Shown here piece after piece: positions 53,727-61,942 of a stretch of DNA of 64,000 bases; position 1 is the stretch's first letter, and each line of letters opens with the position of its first letter. The DNA lies in contig NZ_LZIJ01000020.1 in assembly GCF_001667115.1 (NCBI RefSeq), forward strand, positions 1-64,000. The letters run 5' to 3'. A program made the translations under genes and the position numbers. The DNA is from Mycobacterium sp. 852002-51163_SCH5372311. Lineage in GTDB: Bacteria > Actinomycetota > Actinomycetes > Mycobacteriales > Mycobacteriaceae. The notes beneath the pieces are model-generated. The model was given only the letters and a program-made list of their open reading frames with translations, did no database searches and was not told the origin of the DNA.

Positions 53727-55190
53727 TCACTCGCCGGCCAATGCTGCCAGTTCGCGCTTGACCACCTTGCCGACGTCGTTGCGGGGCAACTGCTCGACGA
53801 AGACCACGCGCACGGGAACCCGGTAAGGCGTCAGACGTTCGCGACACCACGCGATCAGATCCTCCTCCGACGGGTCATCCTGGTGACGCGCGACGAAGGC
53901 CCACGGCACTTCTCCGAGCCGTTCATCGGGTATCCCCACGACGGCGGCTTCCCGCACACCATCGGCGGCCAGCAGGACGTCCTCCACGGCGCCCGGAAAC
54001 ACCTTCAGGCCACCGCGGTTGATCATGTCCGATACCCGGCCGTCGAGCCACAGGAAGCCGTCGTCGTCGAACCAGCCGAGGTCGCCGGTGTGAAACCAAC
54101 CGTCGTGGGTGAGGCGGTCCAGGAAGGCTGGATCGATTTTGCGGGCGGCCGTCGTCGGCGTGCGCACCATCACCTCGTCGTCGACGATCGTGACGTCGAT
54201 GCCCGGCAGCGGCCGCCCGACCGATCCCAGTTTGGTGTCGCCCCATTCGCGCGCATCGGCGGCCGACCAGCCCACGACCTCGCCGCCGAGTTCCGTTTGG
54301 CCGTAGGAGTTCAGCACGATAACCCCGAACTTGTCCCGGAAACGGGCCGCCTGTACCGGCGAAAGGGGGGCGGTGATCGACCGGACGATCTTCAGCGGCG
54401 ATAGGTCGTGGACCGAGTCGTCGTGCAGGACCATGGTCAGCGCCGCTGGTGGCAGCACGGTTGAGCGCAGCTTGTGTTGCTTGACCAGCGCCGCGAAATC
54501 CGACGGGGAGAACCGGTCCATCAGCACGACACCCGACCCCGCCCGGAAGGCGAACAGTACCTGGTAGATACCGGCCCACAGGGACAACGACAACGGGACC
54601 AGATTCGGCATGGGGGGCCGCTTCGGTTGGTCTGTAACAGCTTTCGTCCCGCGGAGTTTGAGCAGCAGCCGGTCGATCAGATCCAGCACCGTGCTGTGGC
54701 GAAGGGGCACCGGCTTCGGCGGACCGGTGGTGCCCGACGTGAACTGCAGCAGCGCGACATCCTGGTCGTAGGAGTCGTCGTAGCGCCGCAGGACGGCGGT
54801 GTGGTCCGGCGACGCGGTTGTTGCCCATCTCAGCGAGTCACCGGTGATGACCGGCAGGCGAAACGCCGAGAATCGTTGTGCAAGTTGAGGAGCAGTGATG
54901 ACGACGGCGGGGCGCAATGTCTCCACCTGTGTCACGATTTCGGCATCGGCCGCCCTGGGGTTCAGTGGTGTGTACACGCCACCGGCGCGCCATGTGCCGA
55001 ACAGCGCGGCGATGGTCGTGGCGTCGTTGGGCAGCATCGCGGCGACCACCTGTCCCGCCGCGAGTCCGCTCTTTACCAGCATCGTGTCGAGTTGTTCGGC
55101 GCTGGCCGCGAGCTCGTCGCGCGACACTGAGGCGCCGAGCATGTGTACCGCGACGTCGGGCAGGCCGTCCAGTAACTCCGCGAGACTCAC
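53727..55190 (-). CDS. Acyl-CoA ligase (AMP-forming), last gene of six-gene operon
   Basis: A 487-residue synthetase. The nucleotide loop is LQFTSGTTGPPKP, with Pro where Gly is usual. NSYGQTELGGEVVGWSA is the A5 region, GRVSDMINRGGLKVFPGAVEDVLLAADGV the A8 hinge, and NDVGKVVKREL holds the catalytic Lys. It is shorter at the N-terminus than most family members. The GTG at 55190 overlaps the crotonase stop (GTGA). It closes the operon 60121-53727. The substrate is unknown. Confidence 0.88.
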   Translation of the reverse strand: MSLAELLDGLPDVAVHMLGASVSRDELAASAEQLDTMLVKSGLAAGQVVAAMLPNDATTIAALFGTWRAGGVYTPLNPRAADAEIVTQVETLRPAVVITAPQLAQRFSAFRLPVITGDSLRWATTASPDHTAVLRRYDDSYDQDVALLQFTSGTTGPPKPVPLRHSTVLDLIDRLLLKLRGTKAVTDQPKRPPMPNLVPLSLSLWAGIYQVLFAFRAGSGVVLMDRFSPSDFAALVKQHKLRSTVLPPAALTMVLHDDSVHDLSPLKIVRSITAPLSPVQAARFRDKFGVIVLNSYGQTELGGEVVGWSAADAREWGDTKLGSVGRPLPGIDVTIVDDEVMVRTPTTAARKIDPAFLDRLTHDGWFHTGDLGWFDDDGFLWLDGRVSDMINRGGLKVFPGAVEDVLLAADGVREAAVVGIPDERLGEVPWAFVARHQDDPSEEDLIAWCRERLTPYRVPVRVVFVEQLPRNDVGKVVKRELAALAGE

Positions 55191-55987
55191 GAATCAGCCT
55201 CTAGCGGAGCCCAGTTCGGAGTTCGCCTGTCCGCGAACGCAAGGGGACCCTCGCGTTGATCCGGATGCCCCCACATCGATGTCAGATGCTTCGCACCTTC
55301 GCGGCATGCATCAGTGAGGCCATGTTCGAGTGCGCCCCACAGCGCGCGCTTGGTGGCGCGCATCGCCGCGGGCGAATTCCGGGCGATTTTTTCGGCGAGC
55401 GCCTGGGCGACCTCGCGCAGCTTCTCGGGCGGGTCGACGACCTGGCTGATCATGCCGAGTTCGTATGCGCGCTGGGCGCTGAGCCGTTCGTGGCTGCCGA
55501 CCAGAGCCATCCGCAGCACGGCCTCGGCGGGCATCTTGCGCATCAGCGCGATGGTCTCCAGGGCACTGACCTGACCGATGGAGACGTGCGGATCGACGAA
55601 GCTCGCATCCGACGATGCGATCACGACGTCGGCGTCGGCCACCCAGTGCAATCCACCGCCCGCACAAACCCCGTTCACGGCGGTGATGACCGGCTTCTCG
55701 ACGTTGCAGTGCCACGCCGTCAACTTCAGGTCCAGCGTGCGCATGGTCTCCTGGAACTGAAGCACGGCCTCGCCTTCGAGCTCCGCGACGTCGGCTCCCA
55801 CCTGGAAAGCCCGCCCGTTACCGGTGTGCACGATGACGCGAACGTCGGAGTCGGTGTTCAATTCGGCCCAGGCTCTGGGGAATTCGTCACGCATCACAGC
55901 GTCGAAGGCATTGAGGCGGTCCGGCCGGTCGTTGATGATCCAGCCGACTGGTCCGCGCCGCTCGACCACCAGCCTCTGGTACGTCAT
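55187..55987 (-). CDS. Enoyl-CoA hydratase/isomerase family protein
   Basis: A 266-residue crotonase. TYQRLVVERRGPVGWIINDRP at the N-terminus, HTGNGRAFQVGADVAELEG for CoA binding, and ITAVNGVCAGGGLHWVADADVVIASSDASFVDPHVSIGQVSALE for the oxyanion hole are intact. It is a close paralog of the next gene, sharing the opening TYQRLVVER and the SAQRAYELG(M/I)(I/L)SQVV segment, so the pair arose by tandem duplication. The ATG at 55987 overlaps the paralog stop (ATGA), and its own stop overlaps the ligase start. Confidence 0.9.
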   Translation of the reverse strand: MTYQRLVVERRGPVGWIINDRPDRLNAFDAVMRDEFPRAWAELNTDSDVRVIVHTGNGRAFQVGADVAELEGEAVLQFQETMRTLDLKLTAWHCNVEKPVITAVNGVCAGGGLHWVADADVVIASSDASFVDPHVSIGQVSALETIALMRKMPAEAVLRMALVGSHERLSAQRAYELGMISQVVDPPEKLREVAQALAEKIARNSPAAMRATKRALWGALEHGLTDACREGAKHLTSMWGHPDQREGPLAFADRRTPNWAPLEADS

Positions 55988-56799
55988 GAAACCTCCAAAG
56001 CGTCCGACAGCGGTTGCCACTGCGGCGTGCGCTTCTCGTGCCACGCCCTTGCGCCTTCACCGTGATCGGGGTGATTACGCAGCCGCCAGATTTCGTCGGC
56101 GGCATCGTTGCGGGCCTGCGTCATGCCGACTTCCAGGGAGTGCCACAGCGCCTCCTTGGTGGCGCGCATCGCGGTCGGCGAATTAGTGGCGATCCTGGCG
56201 GCGAGCCGGCCCGCTGCTTCGCGGAGCTGATCGGCCGGCACCACCTGGGACAGGATGCCCAACTCGTAGGCACGCTGCGCGGAGATGCGTTCACTGTTGC
56301 CGCTCAACGCCATCCGGGTGATCGTCTCCATCGGTGACTTGCGAAGCAGCGTGATTGCCTCGTAGGCGACGGCCTGGCCGAGCGATACGTGCGGGTCGAC
56401 GAACGATGCCTGCTCGGCCGCGATCACGATGTCGGCGTCGGCCACCAGGTGCAGACCGCCGCCCGCGCAAACACCGTTGACAGCTGCGATCACCGGCTTC
56501 CACACCTGGCAGTGCCACGACGAGATCTTCAGCTCGGCATCCCTGGTCCGGCGGGAATGCCGGCGCATTGCTTGCTTGTCGCGCGCCACCTGCACCACGT
56601 CCATTCCGGTGCAAAATGCCTTGCCGTTGGCCGTGTTGACGATTACTCGGACGTCGGGATCGGCGTCGAGGTCGGCCCAGGCGGACTCGAGCTCGTCGAG
56701 CATCAACGAGTCGAACGCGTTGCCGGCGTCCGGCCTGTCCAGGATGAGCCAGCCGATGCCGCCGGTCCTTTCCACCACCAGGCGCTGGTACGTGCTCAC
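55984..56799 (-). CDS. Enoyl-CoA hydratase/isomerase family protein (tandem paralog)
   Basis: A 271-residue crotonase. STYQRLVVERTGGIGWLILDRPDAGNAFD is followed by VNTANGKAFCTGMDVVQVAR and AAVNGVCAGGGLHLVADADIVIAAEQASFVDPHVSLGQAVAYEAI, with the oxyanion hole at CAGGGLH. It could hydrate, isomerise or hydrolytically open a ring; the family allows all three. The GTG at 56799 overlaps the dehydrogenase stop. It is paralogous to the downstream gene. Confidence 0.9.
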   Translation of the reverse strand: MSTYQRLVVERTGGIGWLILDRPDAGNAFDSLMLDELESAWADLDADPDVRVIVNTANGKAFCTGMDVVQVARDKQAMRRHSRRTRDAELKISSWHCQVWKPVIAAVNGVCAGGGLHLVADADIVIAAEQASFVDPHVSLGQAVAYEAITLLRKSPMETITRMALSGNSERISAQRAYELGILSQVVPADQLREAAGRLAARIATNSPTAMRATKEALWHSLEVGMTQARNDAADEIWRLRNHPDHGEGARAWHEKRTPQWQPLSDALEVS

Positions 56800-58055
56800 G
56801 AGCGCGGAATGTCCTTCCAGGGCTTGCCCTTCCAGGGATCCGGCTCCCTGGGCAGCCCGAGCACGCGCTCACCCAGGATGTTCTTGTTGATGTCGGTGGT
56901 GCCGCCCTCGGTGCCGTTGGCGAGGCTGCGCATCATGCCGTGGACGTCGCGCGGCAAGGAGTCCGGGTCGTCGGTGGCCGGCCAGGCGATCGCGTCCGTC
57001 CCCAGCAGATCGACCATCAGGTCCTGGATCTGCTGGTTCAATGCAGCCTGGTGCACCTTGCCGATCGACGACGCGGCGTCCGGCGACTGGCCGGCGGAAA
57101 GTGCTGCGCGCACACGGGCGTTCGTCCAGCCGCGGATCTGTTCTTGCGCCCACAGCCGCATGACCTTGTTGCGAATGACGGGGTCGTCCCACCTGCCGGT
57201 CTCCTGTGCCAGGGTTATCAGGCGGTCGGCGCCGGAGCCGCCCAGCCGGCCCATGCCTCCCGACCCGGATCCCGAAACCATCTGCCGCTCAGTGGATAAC
57301 GTCGATGCACTGACGCGCCAGCCATCGTTGACCTCTCCGACGCGGTGCGCGTCGGGGACGCGCGCGTTGTCGATGAAGACCTCGTTGAACTCCGCCTCGC
57401 CGGTGATCTGACGCAGTGGTCGCACAACGACGCCCGGCTGACGCATATCGAGCAGGAAGTACGTGATGCCCCTGTGCTTGGGCGCCTCCGGATCGGTTCT
57501 CGCGAGCAGGATCGCGAAATCGGCCTGGTCGGCCCAGGTGGTCCAGACCTTCTGTCCGGAGATCAGCCAGTCTGCGTCTTCCGCCGAGCCGTCCCGAACC
57601 GCGCGGGTGGCCAGCGACGCCAGGTCGGAGCCGGCTCCTGGCTCGCTGAAGAGCTGACACCACTTCTCCTCGTTGCGCACAATCGGAGGCAGGAAGCGCA
57701 GCCGCTGTTCTTCGGTGCCGTGGCTGAACAGCGCTGCGGCGGCGTTGTTGAGCCCCAAAGGATTGAGCCGGTACAGCCGTAGCGGTCGCAGCGCCTCATC
57801 GATCGCTCGCGCGACCTCGTTGCCCACACCCAGTCCGCCGTATTCGCGCGCCCACGTCGGTACGACAAGACCGGACACGGCGAAGGCCGGATACCACTGC
57901 TGGTAGTCCGCGGGGCTGCGCACCGCCCGTAGCGCAGCGGGACTCTCGGCGGCGGCGATGCGCCAGGAGGCGGGCACCTCTGCAACGACCCAACGCTGCA
58001 CCGTGGCCACGGCGTCGGCGACGCTGGTGGCATCGGTGATCGGCAGTGCTGTCAT
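56796..58055 (-). CDS. Acyl-CoA dehydrogenase
   Basis: A 419-residue dehydrogenase. PTWAREYGGLGVGNEVARAIDEAL, WCQLFSEPGAGSDLASLATRAV, WTTWADQADFAILLARTDP and the C-terminal GTEGGTTDINKNILGERVLGLPREPD are characteristic. A glycine-rich insert (VSGSGSGGMGRLGGSG) lies near the middle. The ATG at 58055 follows the upstream crotonase stop by 4 nt; the longer frame is a shadow. It would desaturate an acyl-CoA for the crotonases in the same operon. Confidence 0.9.
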   Translation of the reverse strand: MTALPITDATSVADAVATVQRWVVAEVPASWRIAAAESPAALRAVRSPADYQQWYPAFAVSGLVVPTWAREYGGLGVGNEVARAIDEALRPLRLYRLNPLGLNNAAAALFSHGTEEQRLRFLPPIVRNEEKWCQLFSEPGAGSDLASLATRAVRDGSAEDADWLISGQKVWTTWADQADFAILLARTDPEAPKHRGITYFLLDMRQPGVVVRPLRQITGEAEFNEVFIDNARVPDAHRVGEVNDGWRVSASTLSTERQMVSGSGSGGMGRLGGSGADRLITLAQETGRWDDPVIRNKVMRLWAQEQIRGWTNARVRAALSAGQSPDAASSIGKVHQAALNQQIQDLMVDLLGTDAIAWPATDDPDSLPRDVHGMMRSLANGTEGGTTDINKNILGERVLGLPREPDPWKGKPWKDIPRS

Positions 58056-58059
58056 GTTT

Positions 58060-58866
58060 TCAGCGCCCCTGGAACTTTGCGTCGCGTTTGTCCCGGAACG
58101 CCGCCAACCCCTCTTTGAAATCCTCGCTGCGGCTGGATAACTCGAGTGCCATGGCCTCGTTCTGCAGGTGCCGGTCGATGTCGAGTCCGTTGCCGCTGTG
58201 CAGCAGCCACTTGGTGAGACCCAGTGCCACCGTGGGCGCATCGCCCAGCTTGGTCACCAGTTCGGTTGCCGCTGCGTTCAATTGGTCGTCGAAAACCGCC
58301 GCCTGGATAATGCCCCACTCGGCTGCGGTGGCTCCGGAGATCTCCTCGCCGAGCATCAAGAGCTGCCGCGTGCGGACCATTCCGATGAGCCGGGGCAGCA
58401 GCCAGGTCGCCCCGCTGTCCGGGGTGAAGCCGCGGGCCATGAAGGGTTCCCAGAAGCGCGCGTTGTCGGCGGCAAGGCAGAAATCGGAGGCGATCGCGAT
58501 GTGGAACCCCAAACCGGCGGCCCAGCCGCGTACCACCGACACGATGGGCACCTGCGTCTCGAGCATCAACGGGATAAACCTGTTTGCCTTATTCGGCAGC
58601 CTGCGCTGGGTGCTGCCTACCCTCGGCTTGCGCTCGGCGCGAGCGTTGTTGGCGATCAGGTCGGACCCCGCGCAGAAGTCCGGTCCCTCGGCGTCGATGC
58701 GGATGACACGCACCGACTCGTCGATGCCTGCGGCGGCCAGATGCGCGATCATCGCGTCGAGCATCACGTCGTTGACGGCATTGCGGCGGTCGGGACGGTC
58801 CAACGTCAGGTGCAGGACCGGGCCCTTCTGTTCTGCGCAGAGGCCGGGCACGCTGTCGTAACTCAT
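58060..58866 (-). CDS. Enoyl-CoA hydratase/isomerase family protein
   Basis: A 268-residue crotonase of a different subgroup from the tandem pair. HLTLDRPDRRNAVNDVMLDAM, IDAEGPDFCAGSDLIAN, VRGWAAGLGFHIAIASDFCLAADNARFWEPFMARGFTPDSG and the C-terminal EDFKEGLAAFRDKRDAKFQGR are typical of acyl-CoA-acting family members. The ATG at 58866 lies 4 nt after the stop of the hot-dog gene. Its own stop precedes the dehydrogenase ATG by 4 nt. All six genes of this operon are within 4 nt of each other or overlap. Confidence 0.9.
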   Translation of the reverse strand: MSYDSVPGLCAEQKGPVLHLTLDRPDRRNAVNDVMLDAMIAHLAAAGIDESVRVIRIDAEGPDFCAGSDLIANNARAERKPRVGSTQRRLPNKANRFIPLMLETQVPIVSVVRGWAAGLGFHIAIASDFCLAADNARFWEPFMARGFTPDSGATWLLPRLIGMVRTRQLLMLGEEISGATAAEWGIIQAAVFDDQLNAAATELVTKLGDAPTVALGLTKWLLHSGNGLDIDRHLQNEAMALELSSRSEDFKEGLAAFRDKRDAKFQGR

Positions 58867-58870
58867 GGCC

Positions 58871-60121
58871 TCAACGCTCGGCGAACTGTGCCGAAACGGC
58901 GGTGAGCAGGTCCGCGAGGTTGCGCGCCCCACCGGGCGGATCGGGTAACCGGACGGGTCCGTGTTCGCGGCTGGGCAGCAGAATCGTGGCGTGTCCGGGG
59001 GTCGTGACCTGACCACGGTGATTGGTCGCCGCCAGCTCGAGGTCGACGGCCGGCCGATCATCCTCGGCGAGGTACTTGCTCACGACCTTGCCGGTGATGG
59101 TGTGCAGATCGCCGACGTAGTTGAACAGCCGGAACTCACAGTCGAGCTTCCAGAGCCAGCCGTCGTCACCCATCCAGTCCGTGCACAGGTGGATAAGCCA
59201 CGTCTCGCGCATGCGGCCGTAGTCGAAAGTGGTCGGATTGCCCGCGTTGCGGGCTGCTTGCGGGTCCCAGTGCACGCGCTGCTGCACATCGGGGATACCG
59301 TATTCGTTCAGCGTGTAGAAACGTGGAATGCGTTGCCGATTGCGCCATGCCAGCCGCAACGGCCGCACGCCGTACATCCCGGTTCCCATGCCGACGTGCC
59401 AGCAGACCATGTCGGTGACCGTCAGCGGGCCCTTGGTCAATGGGCCGAGGTCGTCGCCCTCGTTGACGTACTCCCACCATTGGGGTTCGGCCCCGCGCGG
59501 TGACTCGCGCGCGTATCTCTCGTCGAGTTCGGCAATCTCATCGGCCGTCCATGACTTCGGTTCGACGGCCTCGTACTTCTTGCGTCCGCGCGCCTTGTCG
59601 CGCTCGGTGCGGATCATGTTGCGGTACTGGCCGCCCAGGATGACGCCCTCGTCGTCGCGGAACACCTGGGCCGACCATTCGTGGACGGCGCGATCGGCGA
59701 ATTCACTGCTCTTGTCCAGCGCCGCGACGAGGGCGTTGCGCCGGAAGACCCGATGATTCGCACGCAGCGGCGCCCACCATTCGCGCGACGACGAGGCATA
59801 GAACGCGTGGACGCCACGCAACGGGTCGCCCTTGGTGAGCGCGCGGTCCTCGTCGGAGAGCGTGGTCACCTCGTCCTCGCCGACCAACGTGTCGCCGCCG
59901 ACGAGCGCGGGCGGTGCGATCGACTCGCCCCAAACGGATTTGGCGGCGTACTCCGGATCGGTCCAAAGCGGGTTGGCGTCGCCGTAGCTTTCCGCCACGT
60001 GGCGGAAGCTGTCCTCGTTGGGTCGAAAGTAGTGCGGTGGCTGCGTATGGGGAACGGCGATACCGATGGTGGCGCGCAACCGAGCCAATCCCTCATCGGT
60101 AATGTGACCGGTCTCCGGCAT
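58871..60121 (-). CDS. FAS1-like dehydratase / double hot-dog protein
   Basis: A 416-residue protein. The N-terminal half, with HYFRPNEDSFRHVAESYGDANPLWTDPEYAAKSVWGESIAPPALVG, resembles the FAS1-like N-terminal dehydratase (MaoC_dehydrat_N) domain. The second half contains DYGRMRETWLIHLCTDWMGDDGWLWKLDCEFRLFNYVGDLHTITGKVVSKY, a hot-dog helix and strand pair of the MaoC kind. It is probably a hydratase acting on a bulky enoyl-CoA. It is the first gene of the six-gene operon and starts leaderless at 60121. Confidence 0.85.
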   Translation of the reverse strand: MPETGHITDEGLARLRATIGIAVPHTQPPHYFRPNEDSFRHVAESYGDANPLWTDPEYAAKSVWGESIAPPALVGGDTLVGEDEVTTLSDEDRALTKGDPLRGVHAFYASSSREWWAPLRANHRVFRRNALVAALDKSSEFADRAVHEWSAQVFRDDEGVILGGQYRNMIRTERDKARGRKKYEAVEPKSWTADEIAELDERYARESPRGAEPQWWEYVNEGDDLGPLTKGPLTVTDMVCWHVGMGTGMYGVRPLRLAWRNRQRIPRFYTLNEYGIPDVQQRVHWDPQAARNAGNPTTFDYGRMRETWLIHLCTDWMGDDGWLWKLDCEFRLFNYVGDLHTITGKVVSKYLAEDDRPAVDLELAATNHRGQVTTPGHATILLPSREHGPVRLPDPPGGARNLADLLTAVSAQFAER

Positions 60122-60134
60122 GGAAATTAAGATA
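60122..60134 (-). promoter_or_regulatory. Leaderless promoter of the six-gene catabolic operon
   Basis: TATCTT (reverse complement of 60129-60134) ends 7 nt before the ATG at 60121, placing transcription on the start codon. No ribosome site precedes it. The gap to the divergent crotonase at 60185 is 63 bp; no TGAGAAT-type operator is present here. Confidence 0.5.
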
Positions 60135-60184
60135 CCCGAAAAGCGGAAACGCCGTTAACGCAGGGCGACGACAGGTGAGTGGAT

Positions 60185-61012
60185 ATGAGTGAAGAAGCAT
60201 CGGGCATCGGTGTCGCCGTCGGTGACGATGGAGTACAACGAATCATCATCGACCGTCCGGATGTCGGAAATTCGTTGTCGCCCTTGGCGCGTGACGCGCT
60301 CACCGAGGCATTCACACGGGCCAACGACCAGCCCGATGTGCGCGCCGTGCTGTTGAGCGCGGCCGGTGACCGGCACTTCTGCGCCGGAGCAGGGTTGGCG
60401 CCACAGATGGCGGACGCTGACCCGCGACGGAAGCCCCTCGCCGAAAAACGTGCCGGTGACGTCGCTCGCATGCTTCAGCAGGGCTGGCAGCGATTGGTTG
60501 CGTCGATATTGGACTGCGACAAACCCGTGATCGGCGCGGTCGAGGGTACCGCTGCCGGTGCCGGCGTCAGCCTGGTGCTCGCATGCGATCTCGTCGTCAT
60601 GTCAACGGAGGCAACGCTTGTGGAGGCGTTCGTGCACCGGGGGATCCTTCCGGATTCGGGCGCCATCCACCTTCTGACGAGAATCGTCGGCCTGCGCAGG
60701 GCGACCGAGCTGCTGATGCTCGGTGAACCGGTCGACGCTGCGACATGTGAAAAGCTCGGACTGGTCAATCGCGTGACCGCACCGGAGCAGACCTACGCGG
60801 TCGCCGAGGAGCTCGCAGTGCGCCTGGCCGCGGGTCCAACGGTGATGCTGACACTGACCAAGCGGCTGTTGTCGGTGTCGTCGGAATCAGATCGACGTCG
60901 CGCATTCGAGCAGGAAGCCTGGGCCCAGGAAGTGGTGTCGCGCACCGCTGACCTCCAAGAGGGACTTGCGTCGTTCGCCGAACGCCGCAAACCCAAGTTT
61001 CTCGGTCGCTGA
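60185..61012 (+). CDS. Enoyl-CoA hydratase/isomerase family protein
   Basis: A 275-residue crotonase: RIIIDRPDVGNSLSPLARDALTEAF, LLSAAGDRHFCAGAGLAPQM, GAVEGTAAGAGVSLVLACDLVVMSTEATLVEAFVHRGILPDSGAIHLLTRIVG and the ending SFAERRKPKFLGR. It is a fourth crotonase of the region and the only one transcribed rightwards. A GTG at 60179 is in frame two codons ahead; the ATG at 60185 has AGGTGAG 5 nt upstream and is preferred. It is convergent with the SDR gene, 7 bp away. Confidence 0.9.
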   Translation: MSEEASGIGVAVGDDGVQRIIIDRPDVGNSLSPLARDALTEAFTRANDQPDVRAVLLSAAGDRHFCAGAGLAPQMADADPRRKPLAEKRAGDVARMLQQGWQRLVASILDCDKPVIGAVEGTAAGAGVSLVLACDLVVMSTEATLVEAFVHRGILPDSGAIHLLTRIVGLRRATELLMLGEPVDAATCEKLGLVNRVTAPEQTYAVAEELAVRLAAGPTVMLTLTKRLLSVSSESDRRRAFEQEAWAQEVVSRTADLQEGLASFAERRKPKFLGR

Positions 61013-61019
61013 CCGAATC

Positions 61020-61886
61020 TCAGTCCGCGGCCGGTCCGCCGCGAATCGTGAATGTGGCGCTGTCGTCGATCTCGTCGATCGACGATGCCACCGATTCCGC
61101 AGTCAACGACGTGTCCTCGATTCCCTTGGTGACTCCGACAAACACCCGTGACACCTTCCCTGCGCCCACAGAGTAGATGTGCGCGGTACGGTCGCAGGAC
61201 CGATGACAGAGGTAAACCACGACGGGAGTGACGAGTTCCGGATGCATGGCCTTTCCGGCGTCACCCATGATGTTCTCAGTCATTCGGGTCCGCGCGATGG
61301 GAGCGATCGCGTTGATCGCGATGCCGTTTCGTGCACCCTCGATGGCGAGAACATGCATCATGCCGACGAGGCCCATCTTCGCGGCGCCATAGTTGGCCTG
61401 ACCAAAGTTACCGAAAAGACCAGTGCCCGAAGTCGTCTGAACGATCCTGCCGTAGTTTTGCTCCCGCATCACCGGCCACACCGCGCGCGTCACGTTGAAC
61501 GCGCCGCAGAGGTGCACCGCGATGACGGCATCGACCTGTTCGGCGGTCATGTTCTTGAAGGCGGCATCGCGCAGAATCCCCGCGTTGTTCACCAGCACGT
61601 CGACCTGCCCGAAGGCATCCATCGCGGCCGCCACGATCGCCGCGCCACCCTCCTCGGTGGCCACCGAGTCACCGTTGGCGATCGCGGTTCCCCCAGCCGC
61701 GGTGATCTCGTCGACCACGGCTTGGGCCGCCGATATCGACGCCCCGCTGCCGTCCACCGAGCTACCCAGGTCGTTGACGACGACCCGGGCGCCACGGCGG
61801 GCGAGTTCCAGGGCGTGGCAGCGGCCCAGTCCGCCGCCGGCCCCGGTAACGATGGCCACTTGGTTGTCGAAAGTCATTGACTGCAT
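61020..61886 (-). CDS. SDR, hydroxyacyl-CoA dehydrogenase-like
   Basis: A 288-residue SDR. VAIVTGAGGGLGRCHALELARRGARVVVNDLGSSVDGSG, with the extended loop typical of the multifunctional beta-oxidation (MFE-2, 17-beta-HSD4) group, is followed by DVLVNNAGILRD, the catalytic Ser region and YGAAK. The C-terminal AHIYSVGAGKVSRVFVGVTKGI lies outside the core. It probably oxidises a 3-hydroxyacyl-CoA. The start at 61886 has TAACCT exactly 7 nt upstream (leaderless). It is divergent from the ligase at 61943. Confidence 0.88.
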   Translation of the reverse strand: MQSMTFDNQVAIVTGAGGGLGRCHALELARRGARVVVNDLGSSVDGSGASISAAQAVVDEITAAGGTAIANGDSVATEEGGAAIVAAAMDAFGQVDVLVNNAGILRDAAFKNMTAEQVDAVIAVHLCGAFNVTRAVWPVMREQNYGRIVQTTSGTGLFGNFGQANYGAAKMGLVGMMHVLAIEGARNGIAINAIAPIARTRMTENIMGDAGKAMHPELVTPVVVYLCHRSCDRTAHIYSVGAGKVSRVFVGVTKGIEDTSLTAESVASSIDEIDDSATFTIRGGPAAD

Positions 61887-61942
61887 GGGTGAGAGGTTAC
61901 ATTTACCTAATCGAGAGCAGGCATTTGCATCGGAGGACACTC
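61887..61942. promoter_or_regulatory. Divergent SDR / ligase promoter region
   Basis: TAACCT (reverse complement of 61894-61899) ends 7 nt before the SDR ATG. CATTTACCTAA (61900-61910) differs by one base from CATTTACGTAA at 44412-44422, near the first amidohydrolase. CGGAGG lies 7 nt before the ligase ATG at 61943. A shared motif is possible but too short to claim. Confidence 0.4.

Noticed and set aside
44412..61910. CATTTAC(G/C)TAA near two promoters (44412 and 61900)
   Set aside because: It is two short matches with one mismatch, and one overlaps a -10 region. It is too weak to claim as a regulatory element.
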